A stretch of 58,585 nt of DNA from Candidatus Gastranaerophilales bacterium (GTDB lineage: Bacteria > Cyanobacteriota > Vampirovibrionia > Gastranaerophilales > Gastranaerophilaceae), in contig JAFQHZ010000016.1 of NCBI GenBank assembly GCA_017415185.1, positions 1 through 58,585 on the forward strand, read 5' to 3'. Positions 6,447 through 14,673 of this stretch are shown here, piece by piece. Made by a program: the position numbers and the translations under genes. The number at the start of each line of letters is the position of its first letter. The stretch's first letter is position 1. Under the pieces are notes generated by a model. That model was not told the DNA's origin, did no database searches, and worked only from the letters and a program-made list of their open reading frames with translations.

Positions 6447-7046
6447 ATGGATATAATGCAACGAACTGGAATTTATCATAAAATGAAAAATGATGACCAT
6501 GGGATTAGAAATATTCAAATGGCTGATTTTGGTTCAACGCTTCCTCGTTGGGATAGAGAAGGATTGCCAAGTCCGAGGTTTTCTCCAATTGAAGAAATTT
6601 TAATTGGCAAATATGGAACTTCTTATTATACAACTGAAACATATCTTCCAATGAGCTGGAAAAAGGCTGATGAGGTTGTTGCAGGAAGATATTGTTCAGA
6701 TTCTATTTCAAGAATAATTAGAGAATCCAAGTCTCCTTTAACTGAAAGTGATATTATTTCAACAATTAATCGAGTGAATGGCGAATGCGATTTAAGAAGA
6801 ACAACGGCAAAATCTTTGCCTAATTTAAGAACCGTTGAAGGAATTTTAACGCTTGATACTGCTTCGCCTCTAGAAAGTCTTGGCGGATTGAAAAAAGTTG
6901 GAAAAATTAACGTCGTTGCAAAAAATCTCAAAGAAATGGACGAATATTTAACAAGATTGGGTATTTTATCTGCTGATGGAAAAACAATTAATAAAGCGAT
7001 TGATATTGTTGATGATATTTATCTGGTTATGAAAAATTATATTTAA
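6447..7046 (+). CDS. Protein of unknown function (199 aa)
   Basis: A good SD (AAAGGAG) precedes the ATG. There is no signal peptide or membrane span. The N-terminal half (1-90) is rich in aromatic residues and Pro/Arg. Residues ~125-180 (LPNLRTVEGILTLD then LESLGGLKKVGKINVV) have the periodicity of a leucine-rich or beta-solenoid repeat resembling receptor L-domains. It is single-gene, between tRNA-Gln and a convergent orphan, with the TAGGCA-type promoter element. No known family was recognised. Confidence 0.65.
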   Translation: MDIMQRTGIYHKMKNDDHGIRNIQMADFGSTLPRWDREGLPSPRFSPIEEILIGKYGTSYYTTETYLPMSWKKADEVVAGRYCSDSISRIIRESKSPLTESDIISTINRVNGECDLRRTTAKSLPNLRTVEGILTLDTASPLESLGGLKKVGKINVVAKNLKEMDEYLTRLGILSADGKTINKAIDIVDDIYLVMKNYI

Positions 7047-7055
7047 TTTATTTAT

Positions 7056-7086
7056 AAAAAAAGAGCCCTTTTTAGGACTCTTTTTT
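7056..7086. terminator. Bidirectional terminator between convergent genes
   Basis: AAAAGAG-C-CC and GG-A-CTCTTTT form a hairpin with one mismatch and a TTTTA loop, flanked by A and T runs. It serves both the gene ending at 7046 and the minus-strand gene ending at 7091. Confidence 0.7.
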
Positions 7087-7090
7087 CAGT

Positions 7091-8293
7091 TTAATATCCA
7101 TACGTTGCAATTTTTTCGCTCATGCAATCATTGATTTGATGATTTGCTCCAAAAAGCCCTTGGTTGTTTACTGAACAAGAGGTGATATTATGTCCATAAT
7201 TTCCTACTGTATATTTTTTCTTAGCGCTTGCTGTTCCATTTTGGCTAAAAGCTTTGTAATCAACAAGAATTGAATCAACAACGCCAGATTTAAAACCAAA
7301 TACATGTTCTGCGCTTGTTAAGCCATTTCCTTCTTGTTTTAATTTGTGCGCGTATGTAGTAATATTTCCGTGGGTATCATGAAGATATTGGTCTCCGATT
7401 CTTGTTTCTTTGTCGGTTATATCTCTATAAAAGATGTTTGCCTTAATAAATTCTCCATTAGCAAATTCAAGAACTTTTGAAGCTGAAGTTGTGTGCGGAG
7501 AACCGCCTGAATAATAATTTAAATAGAATGTTTTAATATGTTTTGAATCAAATATATAATATTGATCTGCTGATACATCCGCATTTTTTGTTATTTCGTA
7601 ATCTTTTGCATATTCAAACAAATTGCCGTCGCAATCATAAGTGTATAACTCTTCTGCGTCATATCCGCCTCTTAGTCTGTCTTTTTTTCCTATTGTTAAG
7701 CTAGTAAGTTGTCTTGAATCTCTATCAAAAACATATTCAGTAACTGCGCCTGAAAAATAGTTCATTTTTTCATATTTTACTTTGTCATCGCTTATTTTAA
7801 CTCTTCTTAAAACTTCTCCTTCATCCTCATCGTCGTATTCTGTGATTGTTGTTCCATCCCAAGAGCGTTCTATTTCTCTTTTTGACCAATATTGACTGCG
7901 GTCTTTGTTTCTATATGTTTGAAAATCGTGTTTTATGGCGTCTTCAAGTAATGAAAAAGCCTCATCGTATATTACTTGCGATTCTTTGCTTAATGTTTGC
8001 GCTTTGACCTGAAGTTCTTGAGTTCTATGCTTCATTATATAGCCTTCTTGAATCAAATTTTTGCCATGCTCATATAATTTTGATCTTTTAGAAAGAAGCA
8101 ATTTTCCTTGCGCTCTTAATTTATCCCATTCAGGAGAAAGTGCCCTGATTTCGTGTGGTTTAATTTTGGGACCAAGAATTATTCTGTCTCCGTCGATATC
8201 CCCAAAAGACGGGCTTGAATTAATTCTTTTAATTAAAATTGGACTAAGGTTTCGTGTTTTCGATAAATGATTGTTAATTGGCGCTATATTCAT
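7091..8293 (-). CDS. Orphan protein with YD-repeat-like tracts (400 aa)
   Basis: It starts at an ATG preceded by AAGGAGAGAG. The N-terminus contains INSSPSFGDID (~25-35), one of several 'SF(x)G/A' motifs in this window. Residues ~70-130 are a predicted helical/coiled stretch. The rest is Tyr/Asp/Gly-rich beta sequence (YDCDGNLFEYAKDYE, VFDRDSRQLTSLTIGKK), reminiscent of single YD/RHS-type strands but without the regular repeat length. There is no signal peptide or membrane segment. It may be a lineage-specific surface or secreted protein; function unknown. Confidence 0.6.
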   Translation of the reverse strand: MNIAPINNHLSKTRNLSPILIKRINSSPSFGDIDGDRIILGPKIKPHEIRALSPEWDKLRAQGKLLLSKRSKLYEHGKNLIQEGYIMKHRTQELQVKAQTLSKESQVIYDEAFSLLEDAIKHDFQTYRNKDRSQYWSKREIERSWDGTTITEYDDEDEGEVLRRVKISDDKVKYEKMNYFSGAVTEYVFDRDSRQLTSLTIGKKDRLRGGYDAEELYTYDCDGNLFEYAKDYEITKNADVSADQYYIFDSKHIKTFYLNYYSGGSPHTTSASKVLEFANGEFIKANIFYRDITDKETRIGDQYLHDTHGNITTYAHKLKQEGNGLTSAEHVFGFKSGVVDSILVDYKAFSQNGTASAKKKYTVGNYGHNITSCSVNNQGLFGANHQINDCMSEKIATYGY

Positions 8294-8428
8294 ATTCTCT
8301 CTCCTTGTGTTAATTTATTAATGCGCCTAAATGAAAAATGTTGCTATTTGTTTAATTTTTCTTCATATACTATCAAAAAATATTTATTTTGGGTTTTAAA
8401 TTTATACATTGTTTGATAGGTGTTTTGC

Positions 8429-9325
8429 ATGAAAATTTTGAATATTTCAAATGTTTATTCTAATTCATTAAGTAAATATCAAAAAAATGTGTCTTTTTGT
8501 TCAAATAAGCGAGAAAAAATTCAACAACAACTTGAACAAGATGCAATTTTAATAAAACATGAAAAATATGCCGAACTTGCAAAAGATTGCGCCAATGATG
8601 GTGATATTGAATTTGTTAATGATTATTTAAGAGTTAAAACTTATAGCGATAACAATACAGGCTTTAGTGCAAGCATTTATGAAAGTTTAGACGAAAAAGA
8701 AGTTGTAATTTCTTTTAGATGCACAAGCAACCAAGCAGGCGTGAAATCAGATATTCAAATGGTTGAAAAGCAAATTCCTGACCAATTTTATGACGCCTAT
8801 TTTTTATATCAAAAGATTAAACAAGAGTATCCTGATTTTGAAATTACCCTTGTAGGGCATTCTTTAGGTGGTTCTTTAGCTCAACTTGTTGCTTCAACTG
8901 ATGAAAACGTTAAAGCGATTACATTTGATGGCTTTGGAACAAATGCAATTATTAATAAATTTGGTTTTGAAGATTATGATAATTGCACAAATTATACTAC
9001 TAAAGATAGTATTGTAAGCTCCGTTACTTCTCATCCTGGACAAACTAAAACAATTTATGCTCACGAAATTAAGGAAAACAAGCATAAAATTTTTGCCCCA
9101 AAAACCAAAAAAATATTACACAAAAAACATAGTATTGATAATTATACAAGACTTTCTTGTGCAAAATTTGCCAACGAAACAGTTGAATCTATTAAAAGAT
9201 TTGTTAATGAAATTCAGCTTGCTCCTTGTGCCGATATTGCATTAAAAATTATCCCTGGATTAAAACAAATTTTGCCTAATGTATTTTTTAGCGATAAACC
9301 AAAAGAAGAAACTCTAAAGGCTTAA
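8429..9325 (+). CDS. Lipase class 3-like alpha/beta hydrolase
   Basis: The nucleophile elbow VGHSLGGSLAQLVAS (~138-150) and the preceding strand FEITLVGHS are typical of fungal-type class 3 lipases and similar phospholipases. Asp and His candidates follow at VTSHPGQ and beyond. The start is ATG 8429, 8 nt after GATAGG; a GTG at 8420 is in frame but overlaps that SD. The N-terminus contains KNVSFCSNKRE, a variant of the recurrent 'SF' motif, and no standard signal peptide. The neighbours are unrelated. Probably an esterase or phospholipase; substrate and secretion route unknown. Confidence 0.7.
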   Translation: MKILNISNVYSNSLSKYQKNVSFCSNKREKIQQQLEQDAILIKHEKYAELAKDCANDGDIEFVNDYLRVKTYSDNNTGFSASIYESLDEKEVVISFRCTSNQAGVKSDIQMVEKQIPDQFYDAYFLYQKIKQEYPDFEITLVGHSLGGSLAQLVASTDENVKAITFDGFGTNAIINKFGFEDYDNCTNYTTKDSIVSSVTSHPGQTKTIYAHEIKENKHKIFAPKTKKILHKKHSIDNYTRLSCAKFANETVESIKRFVNEIQLAPCADIALKIIPGLKQILPNVFFSDKPKEETLKA

Positions 9326-10272
9326 AACATACCTTTTTTAGCAAAAAATATTGCTGCTAATATTGCGGCGATTAATGATATAACGCTTACGATTAAGAAG
9401 CCAAATTCGTTTTGAGCGAAAGGTACTGCAACATTCATTCCCCAAAAGCTTGAAAACATTGTTGGAATCGCAAAAATGATTGCAATAGAAGTTAAAAATT
9501 TCATCACAATATTTAAATTGTTTGAAATAATTGATGCAAAAGCGTCCATCATGTTTTCCAAGATGTTTCTGTGCATTTCAACCATTTCAAGCGCCTGTTT
9601 GTTTTCAATGATAACGTCTTCTAATAAATCAATATCGTCTTCGCTGAATTTTAAAAGAGTGTTTTGTTTGCTGCTTTGGCTAATTCTCATGATTTTTTGT
9701 AAAACCATGTAGTTATCTTTAAGCGCCGTTGTGAAATATACAAGTGATTTTTGCACTTCAAACAATTGGAAAAGTGCTTTGTTTTTCATTGTTTTTCTTA
9801 ATTCTTCTTCTATTTCTTCAGATTGCTTTGTGATGTTGTTTAAATATCTCAAGTAGTATTTTGTTGAACGAAATAGAATATCTAGTAAGAATTTAGTCTT
9901 GTTTCTTGTATCAAAACTTGCTGCTGTATCTTTATTGAATGAAGAAATGATTTTGTTTTTCTTTGATGATACTGTAATGAAGCCTCTTTGGGTGAAAATT
10001 ATACCCAAAGGCAATGTATCATAAGCGCCTTCATCCTCCATTATTGGAATATTTGTGATTATCAATAAGCAATCGTCTTCGAATTCTATACGAGAACGCT
10101 CGTCAACGTCTAATGAATTGCGCAAAAAGCTTTCATCCAAATTAAGAATTAATGATACTTTCTGAATTTCATCATAGCTTGGATTAATCAAATTAAACCA
10201 AGACCCGCTTTGGGCTTCGTTAATTCCAAGTTCTATCAGTTTATTATCAGTGGTTTTTAAAATTTCTATCAT
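9322..10272 (-). CDS. corA: CorA-family magnesium/divalent cation transporter
   Basis: A pentameric inner-membrane Mg2+ channel. The large N-terminal cytosolic domain is followed by two C-terminal membrane segments (~252-275 and ~290-310). The selectivity motif GMNV sits at the end of the first (FSSFWGMNVAVPF). The length of 316 aa is typical. Its last codons overlap the end of the convergent lipase-like gene by 4 nt. Co2+ or Ni2+ transport cannot be excluded. Confidence 0.93.
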   Translation of the reverse strand: MIEILKTTDNKLIELGINEAQSGSWFNLINPSYDEIQKVSLILNLDESFLRNSLDVDERSRIEFEDDCLLIITNIPIMEDEGAYDTLPLGIIFTQRGFITVSSKKNKIISSFNKDTAASFDTRNKTKFLLDILFRSTKYYLRYLNNITKQSEEIEEELRKTMKNKALFQLFEVQKSLVYFTTALKDNYMVLQKIMRISQSSKQNTLLKFSEDDIDLLEDVIIENKQALEMVEMHRNILENMMDAFASIISNNLNIVMKFLTSIAIIFAIPTMFSSFWGMNVAVPFAQNEFGFLIVSVISLIAAILAAIFFAKKGMF

Positions 10273-10348
10273 ATCGCACCACGCAATTCTTAATGGGTTA
10301 TATAAATATTAAACTATAAGTTTTTAAATATGTAAATACAAAAATAAA

Positions 10349-10368
10349 CCTCTTTGAAAACAAAGAGG
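10349..10368 (-). terminator. Terminator hairpin
   Basis: CCTCTTTG-AAAA-CAAAGAGG is a perfect 8-bp stem. On the minus strand it is followed by TTTATTTTT, so it ends the transcript of the gene at 10405-10755. Confidence 0.75.
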
Positions 10369-10404
10369 CAAGTTTAACACACACAAAACCAATAAGTAAA
10401 ATTT

Positions 10405-10755
10405 TTATGCAAATGAAGGTCTTGGTTCTTTTGCTAATTTTTGAGCCAATGCATTTTTCTTCGCCATTTGTGCGGCAACAACTTTTCTTGCTGCTTCCTG
10501 CATTCTTTCTTTTTTAGATTTAACCGACTTCATTTTTGTATATTGAATATTCATCGATATTGCTTTTGAGCAAATATCACGAAGCGCATTTTGAATTCTA
10601 AAGGCTTCCATATGTGCATTAGCGTAGTCGTTCATAACACCCATCATTTTGTTTGGGTCAATCATTGAGTTTTGAATAACTGCATTATCAACTTTTAAGC
10701 TTTGATATTTTTTAACTAATGCTTTATCCAATTTATCTTGTGCGCCAACAGCCAT
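10405..10755 (-). CDS. Small basic helical protein of unknown function (116 aa)
   Basis: Lys/Met/Ala-rich and almost wholly helical, with a basic C-terminus (KSKKERMQEAARKVVAAQ) and the last residues PRPSFA. There is no signal peptide or membrane segment. It begins MAVGAQDKLDKALVKKYQ and is monocistronic with its own terminator. It could be a nucleic-acid-binding or structural protein; I do not recognise it. Confidence 0.6.
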   Translation of the reverse strand: MAVGAQDKLDKALVKKYQSLKVDNAVIQNSMIDPNKMMGVMNDYANAHMEAFRIQNALRDICSKAISMNIQYTKMKSVKSKKERMQEAARKVVAAQMAKKNALAQKLAKEPRPSFA

Positions 10756-10913
10756 AAGTATATAATCCTTAAATATCTCTCGTATTTAAATAAAGTTTTT
10801 TTTCTTTTAAAAATTGTCTTTTTTGTTATAATTTTGTTTACAAAAGTTAATATTTTATTAAAAAAGCCAAAAATACTATAAAATATAAATATTATTCAAG
10901 TAAGGAGAAAAAG

Positions 10914-11168
10914 TTGGACGAGAAAAAAGTTGTTTCATTTGGCAAAAAACAAACAAAACAACAAAACGAAATAAAACAAGAGGTTGAATATTGCAGCTTT
11001 TGCAAAAGACCTAATACTCAAGTCCCAAAGATGGTAAAAGGACCCGGGGTTAATATTTGTTCTGAATGCACTTTGATTGCCGTTCAATATTTAATATTAC
11101 AAGATGGTATGATGAGTGCTGAAGCGCAAAGAATTTTAGATTTGTTATGGGGTGTAAATCGAAAATAA
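10914..11168 (+). CDS. Stand-alone ClpX-type C4 zinc finger protein (84 aa)
   Basis: Residues 24-60 match the zinc-binding dimerisation domain of ClpX: YCSFCKRP (CX2C), then GVNICSECTLIAVQYLI (CX2C), but no AAA+ module follows. Full ClpX is ~420 aa. The start is TTG at 10914, 8 nt after AAGGAG. The stop overlaps the next start (TAATG), giving translational coupling. In ClpX this domain recruits adaptors and some substrates, so an isolated copy could act as an adaptor, competitor or zinc-dependent dimeriser; that role is inferred. Confidence 0.8.
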   Translation: MDEKKVVSFGKKQTKQQNEIKQEVEYCSFCKRPNTQVPKMVKGPGVNICSECTLIAVQYLILQDGMMSAEAQRILDLLWGVNRK

Positions 11169-12778
11169 TGTCTGCTAATTCGCAAAAACTTCAGCAAAGA
11201 GCTGCTTTAATAGCTATTTTAAATAAATATAGAAATGTAAATAAAATTGATAATTCTGAATTAGAAATCGATATTAAAACTGTTTGCGAGTTTGAAGACA
11301 AAGAATTTGTTTTCAAAACTCTTTTGGCTGAAATTATCTCTTCTAATGGAATTTATGCAGATATTTGTTCTATCATTGCTTTTGAATCAATTGACAATGA
11401 TGTTTTTCAAAATGTTGCAATCAAATTTCTTCAAGATAAAAAAGTTGAAGATAATAAAAAATTCATAATCATGTCCTTGATGAGACAAAAAGGGCTAGAT
11501 TTTAATTATAGAGACATTTCTAATTATGTTGATAATCCTGAAGAACTTGCGCACAGTGGCGTTGAGAACTTTTTAAATAATGCATTAGTTGACCCTGAAG
11601 TTCAAATAGATTTATTGGACTTTTTTATCAATATTCCTGAAGAAGAAAAAATATATTTTCTTGATAATTTAAAAAATGAGTTTTCAGGCGATGATTTGGC
11701 AAACGCTTTTTCAATTTTGGCTCAGCTTAACCTTGAAGGTGCTGAATTTGAAATTGTTTTTGAAACATTAATTGAATTAAATTCGCCATATTCATTATCG
11801 GGTTTGGAGTTTATTTTAAACAATAATAAGCTTGATACTAAAACGAAAGCCAAATTAAAAAGAGTTATCAAAAAAATAAAAACTGAAAATCCAAAATTTG
11901 TTAATGGATTTCTTACAAAAGATAGCAAAGTGTATAAGTGTTTTATTAGCTTTATTGATGGAAAATCTAATTTTTCTTTAGTATTTTCAAGAAAAAGAAA
12001 AGACGAAACCATTGATGCGCTGTTTTTCACGATAAATATTACCCAAGGAATAACTTCTTGCATGGGTTTTTGTTCAATTCTTGAGGACAATTTTGCGACA
12101 ATAATTAAAAGGCTATTTAGTGATTCAATGCCTGTTAATATTGCTCCTGTGGCGCTTAAGGGCTTGTATTCTCATTATTTATCTAAAACTGATGAAAATA
12201 ATTACGAATTACCTTATGAATTTATTGTTTGGAAAAACATGCTTAACGACGTTAGAGATTTAAACTATGATATTTCTGAATTCTTAAATTCAAAATTAGA
12301 GGTGACAAAGCTAACAGAAGCTAAAGTTAAAAAAATCATCAATGCTGTTGTAATGGAAACCTGGTTTTATTCTAGTGGCGAAAATAAATTTGTTGATGAA
12401 ATCATCGAACAAATCGAAAAAAAACATTGTTTAGATTTAGAAAAAATTAATTCAATTGTTTCTGATTCAATTGATAAGAATTTTCTTAATAATAAAGAAT
12501 TTATGGCAGAACTTCAAAGCAAACTTTTATTACAAAGTTATGTTTCTTCCTTGGCAAAATTAAAATTAACTTCTGCTTGCGCATATAGCTTATGCTTTAA
12601 AAGCGTATATACAAAAATGCTTATTACTTCAATGATTGATAAAAGCATATATTGCGCTTTGAATGATAAAATTTGCGAGCTTGATGATGATAATATGTTT
12701 AAAAAAGGTTCGAAAACAAAATTCAAAAAAGCTGAGCTTGAAACTTTAATGGCGCAAATTGAGGCAAAATGGAACTAA
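11168..12778 (+). CDS. Large protein of unknown function in the ruvX operon (536 aa)
   Basis: The start is ATG 11168, overlapping the upstream stop (TAATG); an in-frame ATG at 11147 would lie inside the previous gene and lacks an SD. The sequence is acidic and helical for ~1-230, resembling irregular HEAT-like helices (LIALLNKYR-type pairs, DLLDFFINIPEEEKI), followed by a basic segment (KTKAKLKRVIKKIK, ~227) and a beta-rich middle part (~250-330). No signal or membrane segment. It is coupled at both ends (ruvX starts 10 nt before its stop). No known family was recognised. Confidence 0.65.
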   Translation: MSANSQKLQQRAALIAILNKYRNVNKIDNSELEIDIKTVCEFEDKEFVFKTLLAEIISSNGIYADICSIIAFESIDNDVFQNVAIKFLQDKKVEDNKKFIIMSLMRQKGLDFNYRDISNYVDNPEELAHSGVENFLNNALVDPEVQIDLLDFFINIPEEEKIYFLDNLKNEFSGDDLANAFSILAQLNLEGAEFEIVFETLIELNSPYSLSGLEFILNNNKLDTKTKAKLKRVIKKIKTENPKFVNGFLTKDSKVYKCFISFIDGKSNFSLVFSRKRKDETIDALFFTINITQGITSCMGFCSILEDNFATIIKRLFSDSMPVNIAPVALKGLYSHYLSKTDENNYELPYEFIVWKNMLNDVRDLNYDISEFLNSKLEVTKLTEAKVKKIINAVVMETWFYSSGENKFVDEIIEQIEKKHCLDLEKINSIVSDSIDKNFLNNKEFMAELQSKLLLQSYVSSLAKLKLTSACAYSLCFKSVYTKMLITSMIDKSIYCALNDKICELDDDNMFKKGSKTKFKKAELETLMAQIEAKWN

Positions 12779-13185
12779 AAAAACGAATTGTTGCACTTGA
12801 TATTGGAACAAAACGAATTGGCGTTGCAACATGTGATGCACTTTGGATGGGTGCTAATCCTTTAAAAACAATTAATCGAAATTCTGACAAATCGGCTCTT
12901 GAAGAAATTAAAAATATATGCAAAGAATATGGCACAGACACAATTTTGATTGGTGTTCCTTATAATATGGATGGTTCGTTGGGTTTTCAAGCAAAAAATT
13001 GTTTAAAATTTATTGAACCATTGAGAAGTGAATATGTTATTTTAGAACAAGACGAAAGATTGTCTTCTTCGGAAGCTGAAAACATTTTGAAAAACCAAGG
13101 AAAAAAATATACAAAAAACAAAGCCTTGGTTGATTCAATGGCAGCTTGTGTTATATTAAATGAATACTTAGAAAATAATAGATAG
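12769..13185 (+). CDS. ruvX: YqgF/RuvX-family Holliday junction resolvase-like nuclease
   Basis: An RNase H-fold nuclease implicated in 16S rRNA 5' processing and recombination. Motifs are ALDIGTKRIGVA (catalytic Asp ~9), ILIGVPYNMDGS (~68), DERLSSSEAE (~98) and DSMAACVILNEYL (~125). The length of 138 aa is typical. It overlaps the upstream gene by 10 nt and is followed after 9 nt by a DUF1292 gene, the same order as yrrK-yrzB in Firmicutes. Confidence 0.92.
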   Translation: MELKKRIVALDIGTKRIGVATCDALWMGANPLKTINRNSDKSALEEIKNICKEYGTDTILIGVPYNMDGSLGFQAKNCLKFIEPLRSEYVILEQDERLSSSEAENILKNQGKKYTKNKALVDSMAACVILNEYLENNR

Positions 13186-13194
13186 GAAAAAGTT

Positions 13195-13476
13195 ATGCAA
13201 GAAAATGCTCCTGAAATTATCACAGTTATTGGTGAACAAGGCGAAGAGGTTACAATGAAACTTCAAGAAATCGTTAATGTTGAAGGTCAAGATTACGCTC
13301 TTTTGTCTGTTGTTGAAGAAGGCGAATTGCCTAGCGATGAGCAGGATGATGAAATTATCATTATGAAAATGAACAAAACCGATGATGATTGCACTTTTGA
13401 AGTCATTGAGGATGACGAAGAATTTAATATGGTTGCAAACGCAATTACTGACGGTGACGAATTTGAAGAAGAATAA
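13195..13476 (+). CDS. DUF1292 family protein (YrzB-like)
   Basis: An acidic 93-aa protein whose central part (EIITVIGEQGEEVTMKLQEI then DYALLSVVEEGE) matches the DUF1292 pattern of small beta proteins regularly encoded next to yqgF/ruvX in Firmicutes. Function unknown. It directly follows ruvX and ends the operon at a strong terminator. Confidence 0.85.
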   Translation: MQENAPEIITVIGEQGEEVTMKLQEIVNVEGQDYALLSVVEEGELPSDEQDDEIIIMKMNKTDDDCTFEVIEDDEEFNMVANAITDGDEFEEE

Positions 13477-13484
13477 AATTTTAA

Positions 13485-13508
13485 AAAGGGGCTAAATTTA
13501 GCCCCTTT
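13485..13508. terminator. Bidirectional terminator (24-bp perfect palindrome)
   Basis: AAAGGGGCTAAA and TTTAGCCCCTTT are fully complementary. The minus-strand gene's stop codon (13498) lies inside the hairpin. Confidence 0.9.
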
Positions 13509-14547
13509 GAATTAATTCTTCTACTTTTTGTTTTTGTTTTAATATTTTAGCTCTTTTGTTTCGATAGAGCATATCGCAAAAAGCTTCAAGACGAGTTATA
13601 AACCCGGCTTCTCCCGTATGTTCGTCTATTGTTAAATTTAAAAGTGGCTTGCTGAAATTTTTTGCTTTTCTTCTTATATCTTCAAGCATTAGGCTGTCTG
13701 GTCCACAGCCAAAGGCTGTTAAAGTGATAACGCCATCAATTTTGTCATCCTGAAGATAATGACCTGCGCATCCTGTCATTTCGTATTGGTTTGCCCAATA
13801 TAGCGATGAGCCTAGTGATTGCATTCCGCCTTTTAATTGTTCAAGTGTCAATTGAAATGCACTATAAACTTGAACATCCATATCTTCAAGCTTTTTAAAG
13901 ATATCCATGCAAGTTCTTTTGTCGTAAATGTTGTAACCGTGTCCAATTAGAGCAACTTTGATTTGTTTTTCTTCTTTTTTTGGAGGAATAACAATTTTTC
14001 CTTCACGAGCGTATTTTAGTGCTTCTTCAAAGCTTAGACCGCTTTGAACCATGATATTAAAATTATTTTGAACAACAAAGCCTGCTTTTTGAGCTTTTTT
14101 AACTGTGTCATAGTCTTTGATATCAAAATATTGCGCAGTTTCTAATAAAAAGTCTATAAGATTTTTGTCTTTTTCTGATTTGTCTAGCGTTGCTTCAATG
14201 AGATTAAAATCTCCTTTTACAACGTTTCTTATTAAATCGGGAAGTCCTCTAATTTTAGAACAGTTATATATTTTTGGAGCAATGGATTGAATTGAAGGAA
14301 CAAAAATGTTTTTTATGCCTTTATTTAATAAATTTAAAACGTGTCCAACAAAAACTTTGACAGGCAAACAAGTCTCTGTTACAACAAGGCTTGCACCATC
14401 AGAAATTGTTTTTTTGGTTGTATTGTCTGATAAAACTACTTCTATTCCTAAATCATTAAAAAAGCCATACCAAAAAGGGAAATAGGTATAATATAACATT
14501 GCTTTAGGAATTCCGATTTTCTTTTCTAATTTCATAAAATAATCCAT
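13498..14547 (-). CDS. Acyl-CoA dehydratase activase-related protein (DUF2229/BcrA-BadF-HgdC relative)
   Basis: Related to the iron-sulfur 'CoA protein activase' group that accompanies 2-hydroxyacyl-CoA dehydratases. It shows IGIPKAMLYYTYFPFW at the N-terminus, conserved cysteines in TETCLPVK (~52), YNCSKIRGLPD (~93), GCAGHYLQDD (~262) and FGCGPDS (~282), and LTIDEHTGEAGFITRLEAF near the C-terminus. The start could also be ATG 14535, which has GGA 9 nt upstream. No dehydratase or ASKHA-type activase lies in the window, so its partner is unknown. Confidence 0.8.
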   Translation of the reverse strand: MDYFMKLEKKIGIPKAMLYYTYFPFWYGFFNDLGIEVVLSDNTTKKTISDGASLVVTETCLPVKVFVGHVLNLLNKGIKNIFVPSIQSIAPKIYNCSKIRGLPDLIRNVVKGDFNLIEATLDKSEKDKNLIDFLLETAQYFDIKDYDTVKKAQKAGFVVQNNFNIMVQSGLSFEEALKYAREGKIVIPPKKEEKQIKVALIGHGYNIYDKRTCMDIFKKLEDMDVQVYSAFQLTLEQLKGGMQSLGSSLYWANQYEMTGCAGHYLQDDKIDGVITLTAFGCGPDSLMLEDIRRKAKNFSKPLLNLTIDEHTGEAGFITRLEAFCDMLYRNKRAKILKQKQKVEELIQRG

Positions 14548-14626
14548 TTGTTCTGCTTTTTAATAATACACTAAACATAATTTCTATATAATGTTTTGTG
14601 AAATTTTGTTGTAATTATGACAATTT

Positions 14627-14654
14627 TTCTTCTTAATTTGTTTTAAAATATTAT
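14627..14654 (+). promoter_or_regulatory. Promoter of the M16 peptidase gene
   Basis: ATGACA (14627-14632), a 16-bp spacer and TATTAT (14649-14654). The gene's RBS (TTAGGGAAA) follows. Confidence 0.5.
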
Positions 14655-14673
14655 AAGGAATTTAGGGAAAATT

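Noticed and set aside
6626-6931. A 101-codon minus-strand frame
   Set aside because: Opposite a well-supported gene with good SD; no start signal of its own.
11722-12090. A 122-codon minus-strand frame with hydrophobic segments
   Set aside because: Complement of the orphan gene in the ruvX operon; no SD; composition is that of an antisense shadow.
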